Assembly: GCF_030813595.1 (NCBI RefSeq)
Contig: NZ_JAUSUH010000004.1
Span: 339,796-403,795, forward strand
Reading direction: 5' to 3'
From: Ancylobacter vacuolatus
GTDB lineage: Bacteria; Pseudomonadota; Alphaproteobacteria; Rhizobiales; Xanthobacteraceae
DNA: 64,000 nucleotides
Shown here: piece by piece, positions 54,936-64,000 of the stretch
Position numbering within the stretch: position 1 is the first letter of the stretch
Layout of the letters: each line of letters begins with the position of its first letter
Made by a program: the position numbers and the translations under genes
The notes under the pieces: generated by a model
Database searches by the model: none
Seen by the model: only the letters and a program-made list of their open reading frames with translations
Told to the model about the DNA's origin: nothing

Positions 54936-55385
54936 ATGCTGACCAACAAGGGCAAATACGGCCTCAAGGCGATGCTCTTTCTCGCCCGGCTCGAACCGGG
55001 TTCGAGCGCTATGGGGCAGGAGATCGCCACCGCCAACAACATCCCGAAGAAGTTCCTCGACGCCATTCTGCTGGAGCTGAGGAATGCCGGGATGCTGCGC
55101 TCCAAGAAGGGGCCCGGCGGAGGCTATGCGCTGGCCAAGACGCCGCGCGAGATCCGCATCGGCCACATCATCCGCGTGCTCGACGGCCCGCTGGCCCCGC
55201 TCAGCTGCGCCAGCAAGAGCGCCTTTGTGCCCTGCGAGGACTGCGAGGACCTCGCCACCTGCTCGGTGCGCATCACCATGAGCAAGGTGCGCGATGCCAT
55301 GTCGGATATTCTCGACGGCATGTCGCTGCACGACATGGTGATCTTCTCACACGCCCCCGACGCCGACCTGATGTACAGCATCTGA
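54936..55385 (+). CDS. Rrf2-family transcriptional regulator with four cysteines
   Basis: A 149-aa winged-helix regulator starting MLTNKGKYGLKAMLFLARL. Recognition-helix and wing segments AMGQEIATANNIPKKFLDAILLELRNAGML and GPGGGYAL are typical of Rrf2. Cysteines at 91, 100, 103 and 109 lie where IscR, RirA and NsrR hold an Fe-S cluster, but with four rather than three. It may sense iron, redox state or nitric oxide. The ribosome site is weak, so a start further upstream (54858) is possible. Confidence 0.83.
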   Translation: MLTNKGKYGLKAMLFLARLEPGSSAMGQEIATANNIPKKFLDAILLELRNAGMLRSKKGPGGGYALAKTPREIRIGHIIRVLDGPLAPLSCASKSAFVPCEDCEDLATCSVRITMSKVRDAMSDILDGMSLHDMVIFSHAPDADLMYSI

Positions 55386-55431
55386 CGCCTGCGGGCTGCG
55401 GACGGGGACCGGCCGAAGAGTCTCCGCTGGG

Positions 55432-55469
55432 TCCCGGATCAGCGGCGCGCAAGCACGCCTTGTCCGGGA
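55432..55469. repeat. Dispersed palindromic element, copy 1 (TCCCGGA...TCCGGGA)
   Basis: TCCCGGA (55432-55438) and TCCGGGA (55463-55469) flank a GC-rich spacer, within the gene-free stretch 55386-55572. The same arms occur twice near 58.7-58.8 kb. This looks like a REP-type intergenic repeat. Confidence 0.5.
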
Positions 55470-55572
55470 AACAGCAGAGGGCGCCCGTGTCCCCGCCCAG
55501 CGCAGCCGAAGCCGGAGCGCCGCGCCGGGACGCAGGATAAACCCTTCGGCAAAGCCCCTCAGCGCGCCCGGC

Positions 55573-56793
55573 TCAGAAGAACGCCTGATGCCCGGTGATG
55601 GCGCGGCCGAGGATCAGCGCGTGGATATCGTGCGTGCCCTCATAGGTGTTCACCGTCTCCAGGTTCACCATGTGGCGCATCACCGGGAACTCGCCGGAAA
55701 TGCCGTTGCCGCCATGCATGTCGCGGGCGAGGCGGGCGATGTCGAGCGCCTTGCCGCAATTATTGCGCTTGAGCATGGAAATGGTCTCAACCGGCAGCTG
55801 GCCCTCGTCGAACAGCCGGCCGGCGCGCAGCGCGAGCTGCAGGCCGAGCGTGATCTCGGTCGCCATGTCGGCGAGCTTCTTCTGGATCAGCTGCGTCGCC
55901 GCCAGCGGCTTGCCGAACTGCTTACGGTCAAGCGTGTACTGGCGCGCGGCGGCGTAGCAGGCTTCCGCCGCCCCCATCGTGCCCCAACCAATGCCGAAGC
56001 GAGCGCGGTTGAGGCAGCCGAACGGGCCCTTGAGCCCGGAAGCGTCCGGCAGCAAATTCTCCTCCGGCACCTCCACCCCGTCCATCACGATTTCGCCGGT
56101 GACCGAGGCGCGCAGCGAGAGCTTGTGCTCGATCTTCGGGGTGGTGAAGCCCTTCATGCCGCGCTCCAGCAGGAAGCCGCGGATCTCGTCGCCATGCGCG
56201 GCCGACTTCGCCCACACCACCGCAAGGTCGGCGATCGGTGAATTGGTGATCCACATCTTGGCGCCGGAAAGGCGGTAGCCGCCGTCGATCTTCTCGGCGC
56301 GGGTGCGCATACCGGCGGGGTCGGAGCCGGCATCGGGCTCGGTCAGGCCGAAGCAGCCGACCATCTCACCGGTGGCGAGCTTCGGCAGGAACCGGCGCTT
56401 CTGCGCCTCGCTGCCATAGGCGTTGATCGGGTGCATGACGAGCGAGGACTGCACGCTCATCGCCGAGCGATAGCCCGAATCAACCCGCTCCACCTCGCGC
56501 GCCACCAGCCCGTAGGAGACATAGCCAAGGCCCGCGCCGCCATATTCCTCGGGAATGGTGGGGCCGAGCAGGCCGAGCTCGCCCATCTCGCTCATGATTT
56601 CGCGGTCGAAGCGCTCTTCCATATAGGCGGAGGTGACGCGCGGCTGCAGCTTCTCCTGGGCGTAATCGCGCGCCGTGTCGCGCACCAGGCGCTCCTCCTC
56701 GGTGAGCTGCGCATCGAAATCGACCGGATCGGCCCAATCGAACGAAACCTTGGACGCCTTGGTGGCGTGGGCGGCGGACGGCGCGGCACTCAT
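55573..56793 (-). CDS. gcdH: Glutaryl-CoA dehydrogenase
   Basis: A 406-aa acyl-CoA dehydrogenase. [20 protein letters not shown] binds FAD, the substrate-domain [16 protein letters not shown] follows, and the C-terminal [20 protein letters not shown] carries the catalytic Glu (E385). The [15 protein letters not shown] ending and [11 protein letters not shown] near the N terminus are characteristic of glutaryl-CoA dehydrogenases, which decarboxylate glutaryl-CoA to crotonyl-CoA in lysine and tryptophan breakdown. It diverges from the peptide-type ABC operon. Confidence 0.92.
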   Translation of the reverse strand: MSAAPSAAHATKASKVSFDWADPVDFDAQLTEEERLVRDTARDYAQEKLQPRVTSAYMEERFDREIMSEMGELGLLGPTIPEEYGGAGLGYVSYGLVAREVERVDSGYRSAMSVQSSLVMHPINAYGSEAQKRRFLPKLATGEMVGCFGLTEPDAGSDPAGMRTRAEKIDGGYRLSGAKMWITNSPIADLAVVWAKSAAHGDEIRGFLLERGMKGFTTPKIEHKLSLRASVTGEIVMDGVEVPEENLLPDASGLKGPFGCLNRARFGIGWGTMGAAEACYAAARQYTLDRKQFGKPLAATQLIQKKLADMATEITLGLQLALRAGRLFDEGQLPVETISMLKRNNCGKALDIARLARDMHGGNGISGEFPVMRHMVNLETVNTYEGTHDIHALILGRAITGHQAFF

Positions 56794-56945
56794 GCTTATT
56801 CTCCCGGACGACCGGCACCAGAGGCCGGCCCGCCTCTCTTACAACGTCGCACGAGGCCGCGCATCCGGCCTTCTGCGACCGGCACCGGCACCCCTTACGC
56901 TAGGTGATCCTACTTAGGTCTAGGGTGGGGTACGATTGCGCAACG

Positions 56946-56963
56946 CTGAGACACGTGTTTCAG
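56946..56963. promoter_or_regulatory. Near-perfect palindrome with ACACGTGT core between gcdH and the ABC operon
   Basis: CTGAGACAC-GTGTTTCAG is an 18-bp palindrome with one mismatched pair, located between the divergent starts at 56793 and 57051. It is a candidate operator for either or both units. The gene-free stretch 56794-57050 shows no other structure. Confidence 0.45.
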
Positions 56964-57050
56964 TTGTGAAATCGGATCGCGGCGAACAAACAATAGGCCA
57001 GCCCAGACAATGGGCACGCCGCGCGCGGTCTATGAGAGGGGAATTCAGAC

Positions 57051-58649
57051 ATGCCGGCTTTCAATGCCAAGGCAGCCCTTGCGGCTGCCATGCTCACGGC
57101 GCTGTGCGCGCCGGCCTATGCGGCCAAGACGCTCGTCTACTGCTCCGAGGGGAGCCCGGAAAACTTCACTCCCGCCCTGAACACGACGGGCACCAGCTTC
57201 GACGCCGCCCGCCCGGCCTATAACCAGCTTGTGGAGTTCGAGCGCGGCAGCACCAAGGTTGTTCCCGGCCTCGCCGAGAGCTGGACGGTGAGCGACGACG
57301 GCAAGGAGCTCACCTTCAAGCTGCGCAAGGGGGTGAAATTCCATTCCGGCGTCAACGGCTTCACGCCGAGCCGCGACTTCAACGCCGACGACGTGATCTT
57401 CAGCTTCGACCGCATGTGGAAGCCGGAAAACCCCTACCACAAGGTCACCGGCGGCGCTTATGACTACTTCAACGATATGGGCCTGCCGGACCTGCTGGTC
57501 TCCATCGACAAGGTTGACGACCACACGGTGAAATTCGTGCTCAAGGAGCCGAATGCGCCGATGCTGGCGAACCTCGCCATGGACTTCGCCACCATCCATT
57601 CCAAGGAATATGCCGACTTTCTGCTGAAGAAGGGCACGCCCGAGCAGTTCGACCAGATTCCGGTCGGCACCGGCCCGTTCTCCTTCGTCAACTACCAGAA
57701 GGACGCGGTGATCCGTTACAAGGCGTTCCCCGCCTATTTCGAGGGTCCGTCCAAGATCGACAACCTCGTCTTCGCCATCACCCCCGACCCGACCGCCCGC
57801 TATGCCAAGCTGAAGAAGGGCGAATGCCATGTGATGATCGCGCCGAACCCGGCCGACATTGCCGGCATGAAGACCGATCCGGCGGTCAATTTGCTCTCGC
57901 AGCCGGGCCTGAACATCGCCTATTGGGCCTTCAACGTGGAAAAGCCCCCCTTCGACAAGAAGGAAGTGCGCCAGGCCTTCAACATGGCGATCGACAAGGC
58001 CGCCATCATCAAGGACGTCTATCAGGGCGCCGGCCAGGGCGCGATCAACCCGATCCCGCCGACCATCTGGTCCTACAATACCGACGTCAAGGACTACGCC
58101 TACGACCCGGAAAAGGCCCAGAAGATGCTGGCCGATGCCGGCGTCAAAACCCCGCTCGACATCGACCTGTGGTGGATGCCGGTGCAGCGCCCCTACAACC
58201 CCAATGCCAAGCGCATCGCCGAGATGATGCAGTCGGACCTCGCCAAGCTCGGCGTCAATGCCAAGCTGGTCTCCTATGAGTGGGGCGAGTACCGCAAGCG
58301 CATGCAGGAAGGCGAGCACATGACCGGCCAGCTCGGCTGGACCGGCGACAATGGCGACCCGGACAATTTCTTCTTCCTGCTCGGCTGCCCCGCCGCGCGC
58401 AAGGGCGGCCAGAACCTCGCCAAATGGTGCAACAAGGACTTCGACGCCCTGATCAACAAGGCGCGCACGAGCTCCGACCTCGCCGAGCGCACCAAGCTGT
58501 ATGAGCAGGCGCAGGTGATCTTCAAGGAAGACGCCCCCTGGTTCACCATCGCCCATTCGGTGGTGTACGAGCCGACCCGCAAGGAAGTGGTCGACTACAA
58601 GGTCAGCCCGTTCGGCCGGCACGAATTCTACGGCGTCGAGCTGAAGTGA
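57051..58649 (+). CDS. Peptide/opine-type ABC transporter substrate-binding protein (DppA family)
   Basis: A 532-aa periplasmic protein of the SBP_bac_5 family. It has a Sec signal peptide (MPAFNAKAALAAAMLTALCAPAYA), mature start KTLVYCSEGSPENF, and the internal KLRKGVKFHSGVNGFTPSRDFNADDVIFSFDRM typical of DppA proteins. AGGGGA lies before the ATG. It heads an operon of two permeases and two ATPases. Dipeptide or related amine/peptide ligands are likely but unproven. Confidence 0.9.
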   Translation: MPAFNAKAALAAAMLTALCAPAYAAKTLVYCSEGSPENFTPALNTTGTSFDAARPAYNQLVEFERGSTKVVPGLAESWTVSDDGKELTFKLRKGVKFHSGVNGFTPSRDFNADDVIFSFDRMWKPENPYHKVTGGAYDYFNDMGLPDLLVSIDKVDDHTVKFVLKEPNAPMLANLAMDFATIHSKEYADFLLKKGTPEQFDQIPVGTGPFSFVNYQKDAVIRYKAFPAYFEGPSKIDNLVFAITPDPTARYAKLKKGECHVMIAPNPADIAGMKTDPAVNLLSQPGLNIAYWAFNVEKPPFDKKEVRQAFNMAIDKAAIIKDVYQGAGQGAINPIPPTIWSYNTDVKDYAYDPEKAQKMLADAGVKTPLDIDLWWMPVQRPYNPNAKRIAEMMQSDLAKLGVNAKLVSYEWGEYRKRMQEGEHMTGQLGWTGDNGDPDNFFFLLGCPAARKGGQNLAKWCNKDFDALINKARTSSDLAERTKLYEQAQVIFKEDAPWFTIAHSVVYEPTRKEVVDYKVSPFGRHEFYGVELK

Positions 58650-58686
58650 GCGGGCGAGGCTCTCTCGTCCCGTCGCCATGAACGTC

Positions 58687-58718
58687 ATCCCGGACGCGGC
58701 CACGCCGCGCTCCGGGAT
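58687..58718. repeat. Dispersed palindromic element, copy 2
   Basis: ATCCCGGA (58687-58694) and TCCGGGAT (58711-58718) enclose GC-rich complementary sequence. It lies in the 211-nt gap between the binding-protein and permease genes. Confidence 0.55.
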
Positions 58719-58743
58719 CGTCCCCCGCTAGAGGGCGGTTTAG

Positions 58744-58770
58744 CGATCAGCTTGCCATGCACGCTGATCG
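58744..58770 (+). other. Intercistronic stem-loop in the ABC operon
   Basis: CGATCAGC (58744-58751) pairs with GCTGATCG (58763-58770) around an 11-nt loop, between the two palindromic repeats. It may help to stabilise the upstream binding-protein message. Confidence 0.4.
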
Positions 58771-58802
58771 GCGCGTGCTCTAAGGCGCATCTCCGTCCCC
58801 CG

Positions 58803-58834
58803 ATCCCGGATCACCGCTGCGCGGTGTCCGGGAT
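58803..58834. repeat. Dispersed palindromic element, copy 3
   Basis: ATCCCGGA (58803-58810) and TCCGGGAT (58827-58834) enclose CACCGC/GCGGTG, giving an almost continuous stem. It is arranged like copy 2 and lies just upstream of the first permease gene. Confidence 0.55.
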
Positions 58835-58860
58835 GACGGCCACACTTGCGTGTGAGGCTC

Positions 58861-59871
58861 ATGTTCGCTCTCATCCTCCGCCGCGTCGCGCTGACGGTGC
58901 CGACCTTCGTGGCGCTGATGTTCGTCACCTTCGTCGCCGTGCGCCTGGTGCCGGGCGACCCTATCGAGGCGCGCACCGGCGAGCGCGGCATCGCGCCGGA
59001 ACGGCTGGCCCAGCTGCGCCATGAGCTCGGCCTCGACCAGCCGGTGTGGCGGCAGTTCCTCGATTATGTCTATGGCCTGCTGCACGGCGATTTCGGCACC
59101 TCGATCGTCACCCGGACGCCGGTGCTGCACGAATTCCTCATCCTCTTTCCGGCGACGCTGGAACTGGCCTTCTGCGCCCTCGTCTTCGCCGTGGTGCTGG
59201 GCGTGCCGGCGGGCGTGTTGGCCGCCGTCAAGCGCGGCTCGGTGCTCGACCATTCGGTGATGACGGTGGCGCTGGCCGGCTATTCGATGCCGATCTTCTG
59301 GTGGGGCCTGCTGCTCATCATGTTCATGTCGGAATATCTGGGCCTGACCCCGGTTTCCGGCCGCATGGACCTCATCAACTATTACTTCGAGCCGGTGACC
59401 GGCTTCATGCTGATCGACAGCCTGCTGTCGGGCGAGGACGGCGCCTTTAGCGCCGCGGCGGCGCATCTCGTGCTGCCCTCCATCGTGCTCGGCACCATTC
59501 CGCTGGCGGTGATCGCGCGAATGACGCGCTCTTCCATGCTGGAAGTGCTGGGCGAGGATTATGTGCGCACCGCGCGCGCCAAGGGCCTGTCGCCGCTGCG
59601 CGTGGTCGGGCTGCACGCGCTGCGCAACGCGCTGATCCCTGTTGTCACCGTGGTCGGCCTGCAGACCGGCACCCTGCTCGCCGGCGCGGTGCTGACCGAG
59701 ACCATCTTCGCCTGGCCCGGGGTAGGCAAATGGCTGATCGAATCGATCTCCCGCCGCGACTATCCGGCGCTGCAGGGCGGCATCATGCTGATCTCGGCGA
59801 TCGTCATCCTCGTCAATCTCATCGTCGACATGCTCTATGTCGCGATCAATCCGAGGATCCGGCATGGCTGA
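58861..59871 (+). CDS. ABC transporter permease (DppB family)
   Basis: A 336-aa permease starting MFALILRRVALTVPTFVALMFVTFV with about six membrane segments. GDFGTSIVTRTPV and the EAA loop VRTARAKGLSPLRVVGLHALRNALIPVV are typical of DppB. ATG 58861 has GAGG only 3 nt upstream; an alternative TTG at 58846 is less likely. It overlaps the next permease gene by 8 nt. Confidence 0.9.
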   Translation: MFALILRRVALTVPTFVALMFVTFVAVRLVPGDPIEARTGERGIAPERLAQLRHELGLDQPVWRQFLDYVYGLLHGDFGTSIVTRTPVLHEFLILFPATLELAFCALVFAVVLGVPAGVLAAVKRGSVLDHSVMTVALAGYSMPIFWWGLLLIMFMSEYLGLTPVSGRMDLINYYFEPVTGFMLIDSLLSGEDGAFSAAAAHLVLPSIVLGTIPLAVIARMTRSSMLEVLGEDYVRTARAKGLSPLRVVGLHALRNALIPVVTVVGLQTGTLLAGAVLTETIFAWPGVGKWLIESISRRDYPALQGGIMLISAIVILVNLIVDMLYVAINPRIRHG

Positions 59872-60844
59872 GGAAAACGCCATCGACGATCCGATGCCGA
59901 CCGCCCCGGAACGGCTGCTGCCGGGCGCTTCGGGCCTGAGCCTGAGCGCTGCCGCCGTCGCCGAGGTCGAGCCGGTGGGCGAGGAACCCTCGCCGCTGCG
60001 GGCCTTCTGGTCCGCCTTTAGCGAGAACCGCGGCGCCGTGCTCGGCCTCGCCGTGGTGGTGTTCATCACCCTGCTGGCGCTGTTCGCGCCATGGGTGGCG
60101 CCGCACTCGCCGATCGAGCAGTTCCGCCAGAGCGTGCTGCTGCCCCCGGTCTGGGCCGGCGGCAACTGGACCTTCCCCTTCGGCACCGATGCGGTGGGGC
60201 GCGACGTGCTCTCCCGCCTCATCTATGGCGCGCGCATCTCGCTCGGCATCGGCCTGTCGGTGATGGTGGTCTCGGTGGCGCTCGGCATCGTGCTCGGCCT
60301 CGCCGCCGCCTTCATGCGCGGCATCGTCGAAGTGGTGGTGATGCGCGTCATGGACATGGTGGTGGCGATCCCCAGCCTCGTGCTCGCCATCCTCATCGTC
60401 GCGGTGCTGGGCCCGAGCCTGACCAACACCATCGTCGCGGTGACGGTGGTCTATCTGCCGCGCTATGTGCGCCTGGTGCGCGCCGCAGCGCTGGCCGAAC
60501 TGACCAAGGAATATGTCATCGCCGCGCAGGTCGCCGGCGTCGGCCGGCTGCGGCTGATGTTCGTCACCGTGCTGCCGAACTGCCTCGCCCCGCTCATCGT
60601 GCAGGCGGCGCTCGGCATTTCCGACGCGATCCTGGAGGCGGCGGCCCTCGGCTTCCTTGGCCTCGGCGCCCAGCCGCCGACGCCGGAATGGGGCGCCATG
60701 CTGGCGGATGCGCGCGAATTCATCCGCTCCGCGCCGTGGATCGTCACCCTCCCCGGCCTCGCCATCCTGGTCACCGTGGTCGCCATCAACCTGATGGGCG
60801 ACGGCCTGCGCGACGCGCTCGACCCCAAGCTGAGGCGGAGCTGA
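59864..60844 (+). CDS. ABC transporter permease (DppC family)
   Basis: A 326-aa permease with an unusually long soluble N-terminal tail (about 45 residues). FSENRGAVLGLAVVVFITLLALFAPW, FPFGTDAVGRDVLSRLIYGARISLGIG and the EAA loop VIAAQVAGVGRLRLMFVTVLPNCLAPLIV follow. Start 59864 has GAGGA upstream and overlaps the DppB-like stop. It pairs with the preceding permease. Confidence 0.9.
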   Translation: MAEENAIDDPMPTAPERLLPGASGLSLSAAAVAEVEPVGEEPSPLRAFWSAFSENRGAVLGLAVVVFITLLALFAPWVAPHSPIEQFRQSVLLPPVWAGGNWTFPFGTDAVGRDVLSRLIYGARISLGIGLSVMVVSVALGIVLGLAAAFMRGIVEVVVMRVMDMVVAIPSLVLAILIVAVLGPSLTNTIVAVTVVYLPRYVRLVRAAALAELTKEYVIAAQVAGVGRLRLMFVTVLPNCLAPLIVQAALGISDAILEAAALGFLGLGAQPPTPEWGAMLADAREFIRSAPWIVTLPGLAILVTVVAINLMGDGLRDALDPKLRRS

Positions 60845-60848
60845 GAGG

Positions 60849-61445
60849 ATGGGTACGGAAGCTGCGACTTTCATCCTCGAGAAGGGCGTGCTCGGGCTGC
60901 TGCTTCTCGCGCTAACCTCGGCGACGGGTTATCTCGCCACCAAAGCTTACGAGATTTACGCTGAACAGCACCTGCGCAGCCGGCGCGTGCGGGAGTTTCT
61001 GATCGAACTTCGCGTCGAACTCGTAGACACCCGCAAGCGATCTGCCGCCTATTCGAGTGAAGAGTTCATTCGTGGGTTTGAGGCCATCATCGATGCCGAG
61101 CACGCCGCCGGCATCCCTTTCCGACCGTTTATCGCGCTCGACTATGACGAGGAAAGCTACGAGGAGAAGAAGCGTCTCCTCGTGCACATCCCATCCCACC
61201 TGATGCCGCCAGTGCGCCGGTACATCATGACGAGCCGGATGGTGTGGCTGCTTCTGGTAAAGATTCAGTCGGAAGACTTCACCAACCTCACTCCAGCTCG
61301 CAAGAAGACCGTCATCCACAGTCTGGCCGCCCTCAATAGGGACATGGGCCGGGCAATTGACGAGCTCGAACCGAAATTATGGCGTCAGGCGCGCTATGAC
61401 CGCCGCCTCTGGGAAGACCCCCATCACCTTGCGACCCTGAAATGA
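60849..61445 (+). CDS. Hypothetical membrane-anchored protein inserted in the ABC operon
   Basis: A 198-aa protein. One N-terminal membrane segment (about 10-33, ILEKGVLGLLLLALTSATGYLATKA) is followed by a charged, helical cytoplasmic domain with coiled-coil character (LRSRRVREFLIELRVELVDTRKR). I recognise no family. Its base and codon use is visibly less GC-rich than the flanking ABC genes, and it starts 4 nt after the DppC-like stop, where an ATPase gene would normally follow. This suggests a later insertion. GAGAGG lies just before ATG 60849. Confidence 0.65.
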   Translation: MGTEAATFILEKGVLGLLLLALTSATGYLATKAYEIYAEQHLRSRRVREFLIELRVELVDTRKRSAAYSSEEFIRGFEAIIDAEHAAGIPFRPFIALDYDEESYEEKKRLLVHIPSHLMPPVRRYIMTSRMVWLLLVKIQSEDFTNLTPARKKTVIHSLAALNRDMGRAIDELEPKLWRQARYDRRLWEDPHHLATLK

Positions 61446-61634
61446 CGGTCAGGCGATGACGATGATCGGACCTATCATGGCAACACTCCCTCTCATTCGT
61501 GTCGAGAATAGTACCCGGCCGCTGGAAAGCAAGTTCAACTGCTCAGCTGCGGAACCGGCGGGCCGGCCAGGACCGGAGCTCACGCTCAAACATGACCCGC
61601 ACGCCAGATATAAGCACCGAGGGGCACAAGTCCA
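61446..61634. other. Gene-free remnant between the inserted gene and the ATPase gene
   Basis: 189 nt with no recognisable gene. A 60-codon open frame (61456-61638) has no family features, poor start context, and runs into the ribosome site of the next gene. The relatively AT-rich first half resembles the inserted gene rather than the ABC genes, so it may be part of the same insertion. Confidence 0.4.
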
Positions 61635-62623
61635 ATGACACCCCTGCTCTCCATCCGCAACCTCTCCGTCAGCTTCGCCACCGGGCGCGGGCCGTTCCGC
61701 GCGGTGGACCGGGTCGATCTCGATGTCGAGGCGGGCGAGCTCGTCGCCATTGTCGGCGAATCCGGATCGGGCAAGTCGGTGGCCATGCTGGCGGTGATGG
61801 GCCTGCTGCCCTGGATCGCCACCGTCACCGCCGACCGGATGATGTTCGACGGCCGCGACCTGCTGACCCTCTCGGCCCGCGAGCGCCGCAAGATCATCGG
61901 GCGCGACCTCGCCATGATCTTCCAGGAGCCGATGTCGAGCCTCAACCCGTGCTTCACCGTCGGGTTTCAGATCCGCGAGGCGATGGCCGCGCATCTCGAT
62001 CTCTCGCGCGCCCAGCGCCAGGCGCGGGCGGTGGAGCTCTTGGAGCTGGTCGGCATTCCCGAGCCGGAGCGGCGGCTCAAGGCCTTTCCGCACCAGCTGT
62101 CCGGTGGCATGAGCCAGCGGGTGATGATCGCGATGGCGCTGGCCTGCAAGCCCAAGCTCATCATCGCCGACGAGCCGACCACCGCGCTTGATGTCACCAT
62201 CCAGGCCCAGATCCTCGATCTGCTGCTGAAGCTGCAGAAGGAGAGCGGCGTCGGGCTGGTGCTCATCACTCATGACATGGGCGTCGTGGCGGAAACGGCG
62301 CAGCGGGTCTGCGTGCATTATGCCGGCCAGCAGGTGGAGATGCAGACGACGCGCGGACTGTTCCGCGATCCACATCATCCCTACACCGCCGCCCTGCTGG
62401 CGGCGCTGCCGGAGCGCGCGCAAGGCCGGCTGCTGCCCTCCATCCCCGGCATCGTGCCGGGCATGGCCGACCGGCCGACCGGCTGCCTGTTCTCGCCGCG
62501 CTGCCGCTTCGCCACCGATACCTGCCGCACCGTGCCGCCGCCGCGCGCGGGGGCGGAATTCGGCCTCGCCCTCTGCCACACGCCCCTCCTCGCGGGTGTG
62601 CCCCAGCGCCGGGAGTTCGCGGC

Positions 62624-62627
<4 letters not shown>
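61635..62627 (+). CDS. ABC transporter ATP-binding protein (DppD family)
   Basis: A 330-aa ATPase with Walker A GESGSGKS at 41-48, Q-loop [12 protein letters not shown], signature LSGGMSQR, Walker [13 protein letters not shown], and a C-terminal region with cysteines ([15 protein letters not shown]) found in oligopeptide-type ATPases and suspected to bind an Fe-S cluster or zinc. Start 61635 follows GAGGGG. Its end overlaps the next ATPase gene by 4 nt. Confidence 0.92.
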
Positions 62628-63664
<1,037 letters not shown>

Positions 63665-63670
63665 ACGCCC

Positions 63671-64000
63671 TCACCTCAGGCTGAACAGCACCGGGACGGT
63701 GAAGGAGATGGTGCCGCCGGCGACTTCCGGCGGCGGGGCCGGCACGGGGGAGGCGCGGCGGACCATGGCGACCGCTTCCTCGTCGAAGCGGGCATTGCCT
63801 GATGAGCCCGCCAGCCGGACCGAGAGCACCTGGCCTGCCCGGTTGATCGAGAACGCCACCCGCGCCCGGCCGCTGGCGCTTTCCCCGGTGGGATAGCGCT
63901 TGTGGCGGTTGAGATGGGCCATCAGCCGCGAGCGCCAGTTCGCCGGCGCCCGGCTGTTGGAGGACGAGGCGCCCGAGGTCGGGGCGGCGATGCGGTCGGA
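63671..64000 (-). CDS. TonB-family energy transducer, C-terminal part (runs off window)
   Basis: The last 109 codons of a TonB-like protein. NWRSRLMAHLNRHKRYP, GRARVAFSINRAGQVLSVRLAGSSGNARFDEEAVAMVRRASPVP and the final strand ISFTVPVLFSLR form the TonB C-terminal domain that contacts TonB-dependent receptors. The N-terminal anchor and linker lie beyond position 64000. It is convergent with the ABC operon, 6 nt from its stop. Confidence 0.88.
   Translation of the reverse strand, partial: SDRIAAPTSGASSSNSRAPANWRSRLMAHLNRHKRYPTGESASGRARVAFSINRAGQVLSVRLAGSSGNARFDEEAVAMVRRASPVPAPPPEVAGGTISFTVPVLFSLR

Noticed and set aside
61456..61638. 60-codon open frame before the DppD-like gene
   Set aside because: No ribosome site, no recognisable similarity, and it overlaps the next gene's start signals.

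Overview
This window is chromosomal DNA from a high-G+C alphaproteobacterium. The mix of genes (Smo-type polyol ABC operon, BigR sulfide operon, a membrane-segment-free FtsK paralogue, an ScfR-like regulator beside isocitrate lyase, several TctABC/GntR modules) resembles Hyphomicrobiales, plausibly Xanthobacteraceae such as Ancylobacter or Starkeya. That placement is inference from gene content, not from a marker gene. No rRNA, tRNA, insertion sequence, prophage or CRISPR array was seen.

Layout. 1-2.5 kb: a ROK-family protein cut by the window edge and small stress-type genes (iron permease-like, DUF3008, YciF-like, a proline-rich protein). 2.6-11.3 kb, minus strand: a complete polyol (mannitol/sorbitol-type) uptake and oxidation operon. 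It holds a HAD phosphatase, a SorC regulator, a binding protein, two permeases, an ATPase, a mannitol dehydrogenase and a fructokinase. 11.4-14.8 kb, minus strand: a TDT/SLAC1 channel and a BigR/SqrR-type sulfide/persulfide operon behind a perfect palindrome. 14.9-18.9 kb: a di-haem cytochrome c peroxidase, then a fluoroacetate dehalogenase-like hydrolase translationally coupled to a four-domain rhodanese protein.

19-33.6 kb is the most unusual region, an organic-acid catabolic island. It contains tctABC, an AbrB-type membrane protein, an SDR lacking its catalytic Ser/Tyr, two MmgE/PrpD proteins, three isocitrate/isopropylmalate/tartrate dehydrogenase paralogues, a PdxA-like dehydrogenase and two GntR/FCD regulators. 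A shared TGT-N2-ACA motif lies in front of most of its transcription units, and also in front of the dehalogenase. I infer a pathway for an imported di/tricarboxylate that repeats an 'aconitase plus isocitrate dehydrogenase' logic (dehydratase followed by oxidative decarboxylase). The substrate is unknown.

33.7-43.5 kb: YghU, a non-canonical ClC protein, and the glyoxylate bypass (ScfR-like regulator, small unknown protein, isocitrate lyase, malate synthase G), then a nitroreductase and a GNAT protein. 43.6-49.8 kb: FtsK, followed by an HprK-like kinase / PqqD-like / DCC-like / nucleotidyltransferase cluster. That cluster resembles peptide-tailoring gene sets and carries three apparent lesions (a frameshift at a C7 tract, an in-frame TAA, a second frameshift). 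50-55.4 kb: an aldehyde dehydrogenase, two tandem DMT transporters, a PIF1/RecD-like helicase, a 49-aa membrane peptide with its Shine-Dalgarno sequence inside a hairpin, and an Rrf2 regulator. 55.5-64 kb: glutaryl-CoA dehydrogenase diverging from a five-gene peptide-type ABC operon interrupted by a less GC-rich hypothetical gene, then the 3' end of a TonB-family gene.
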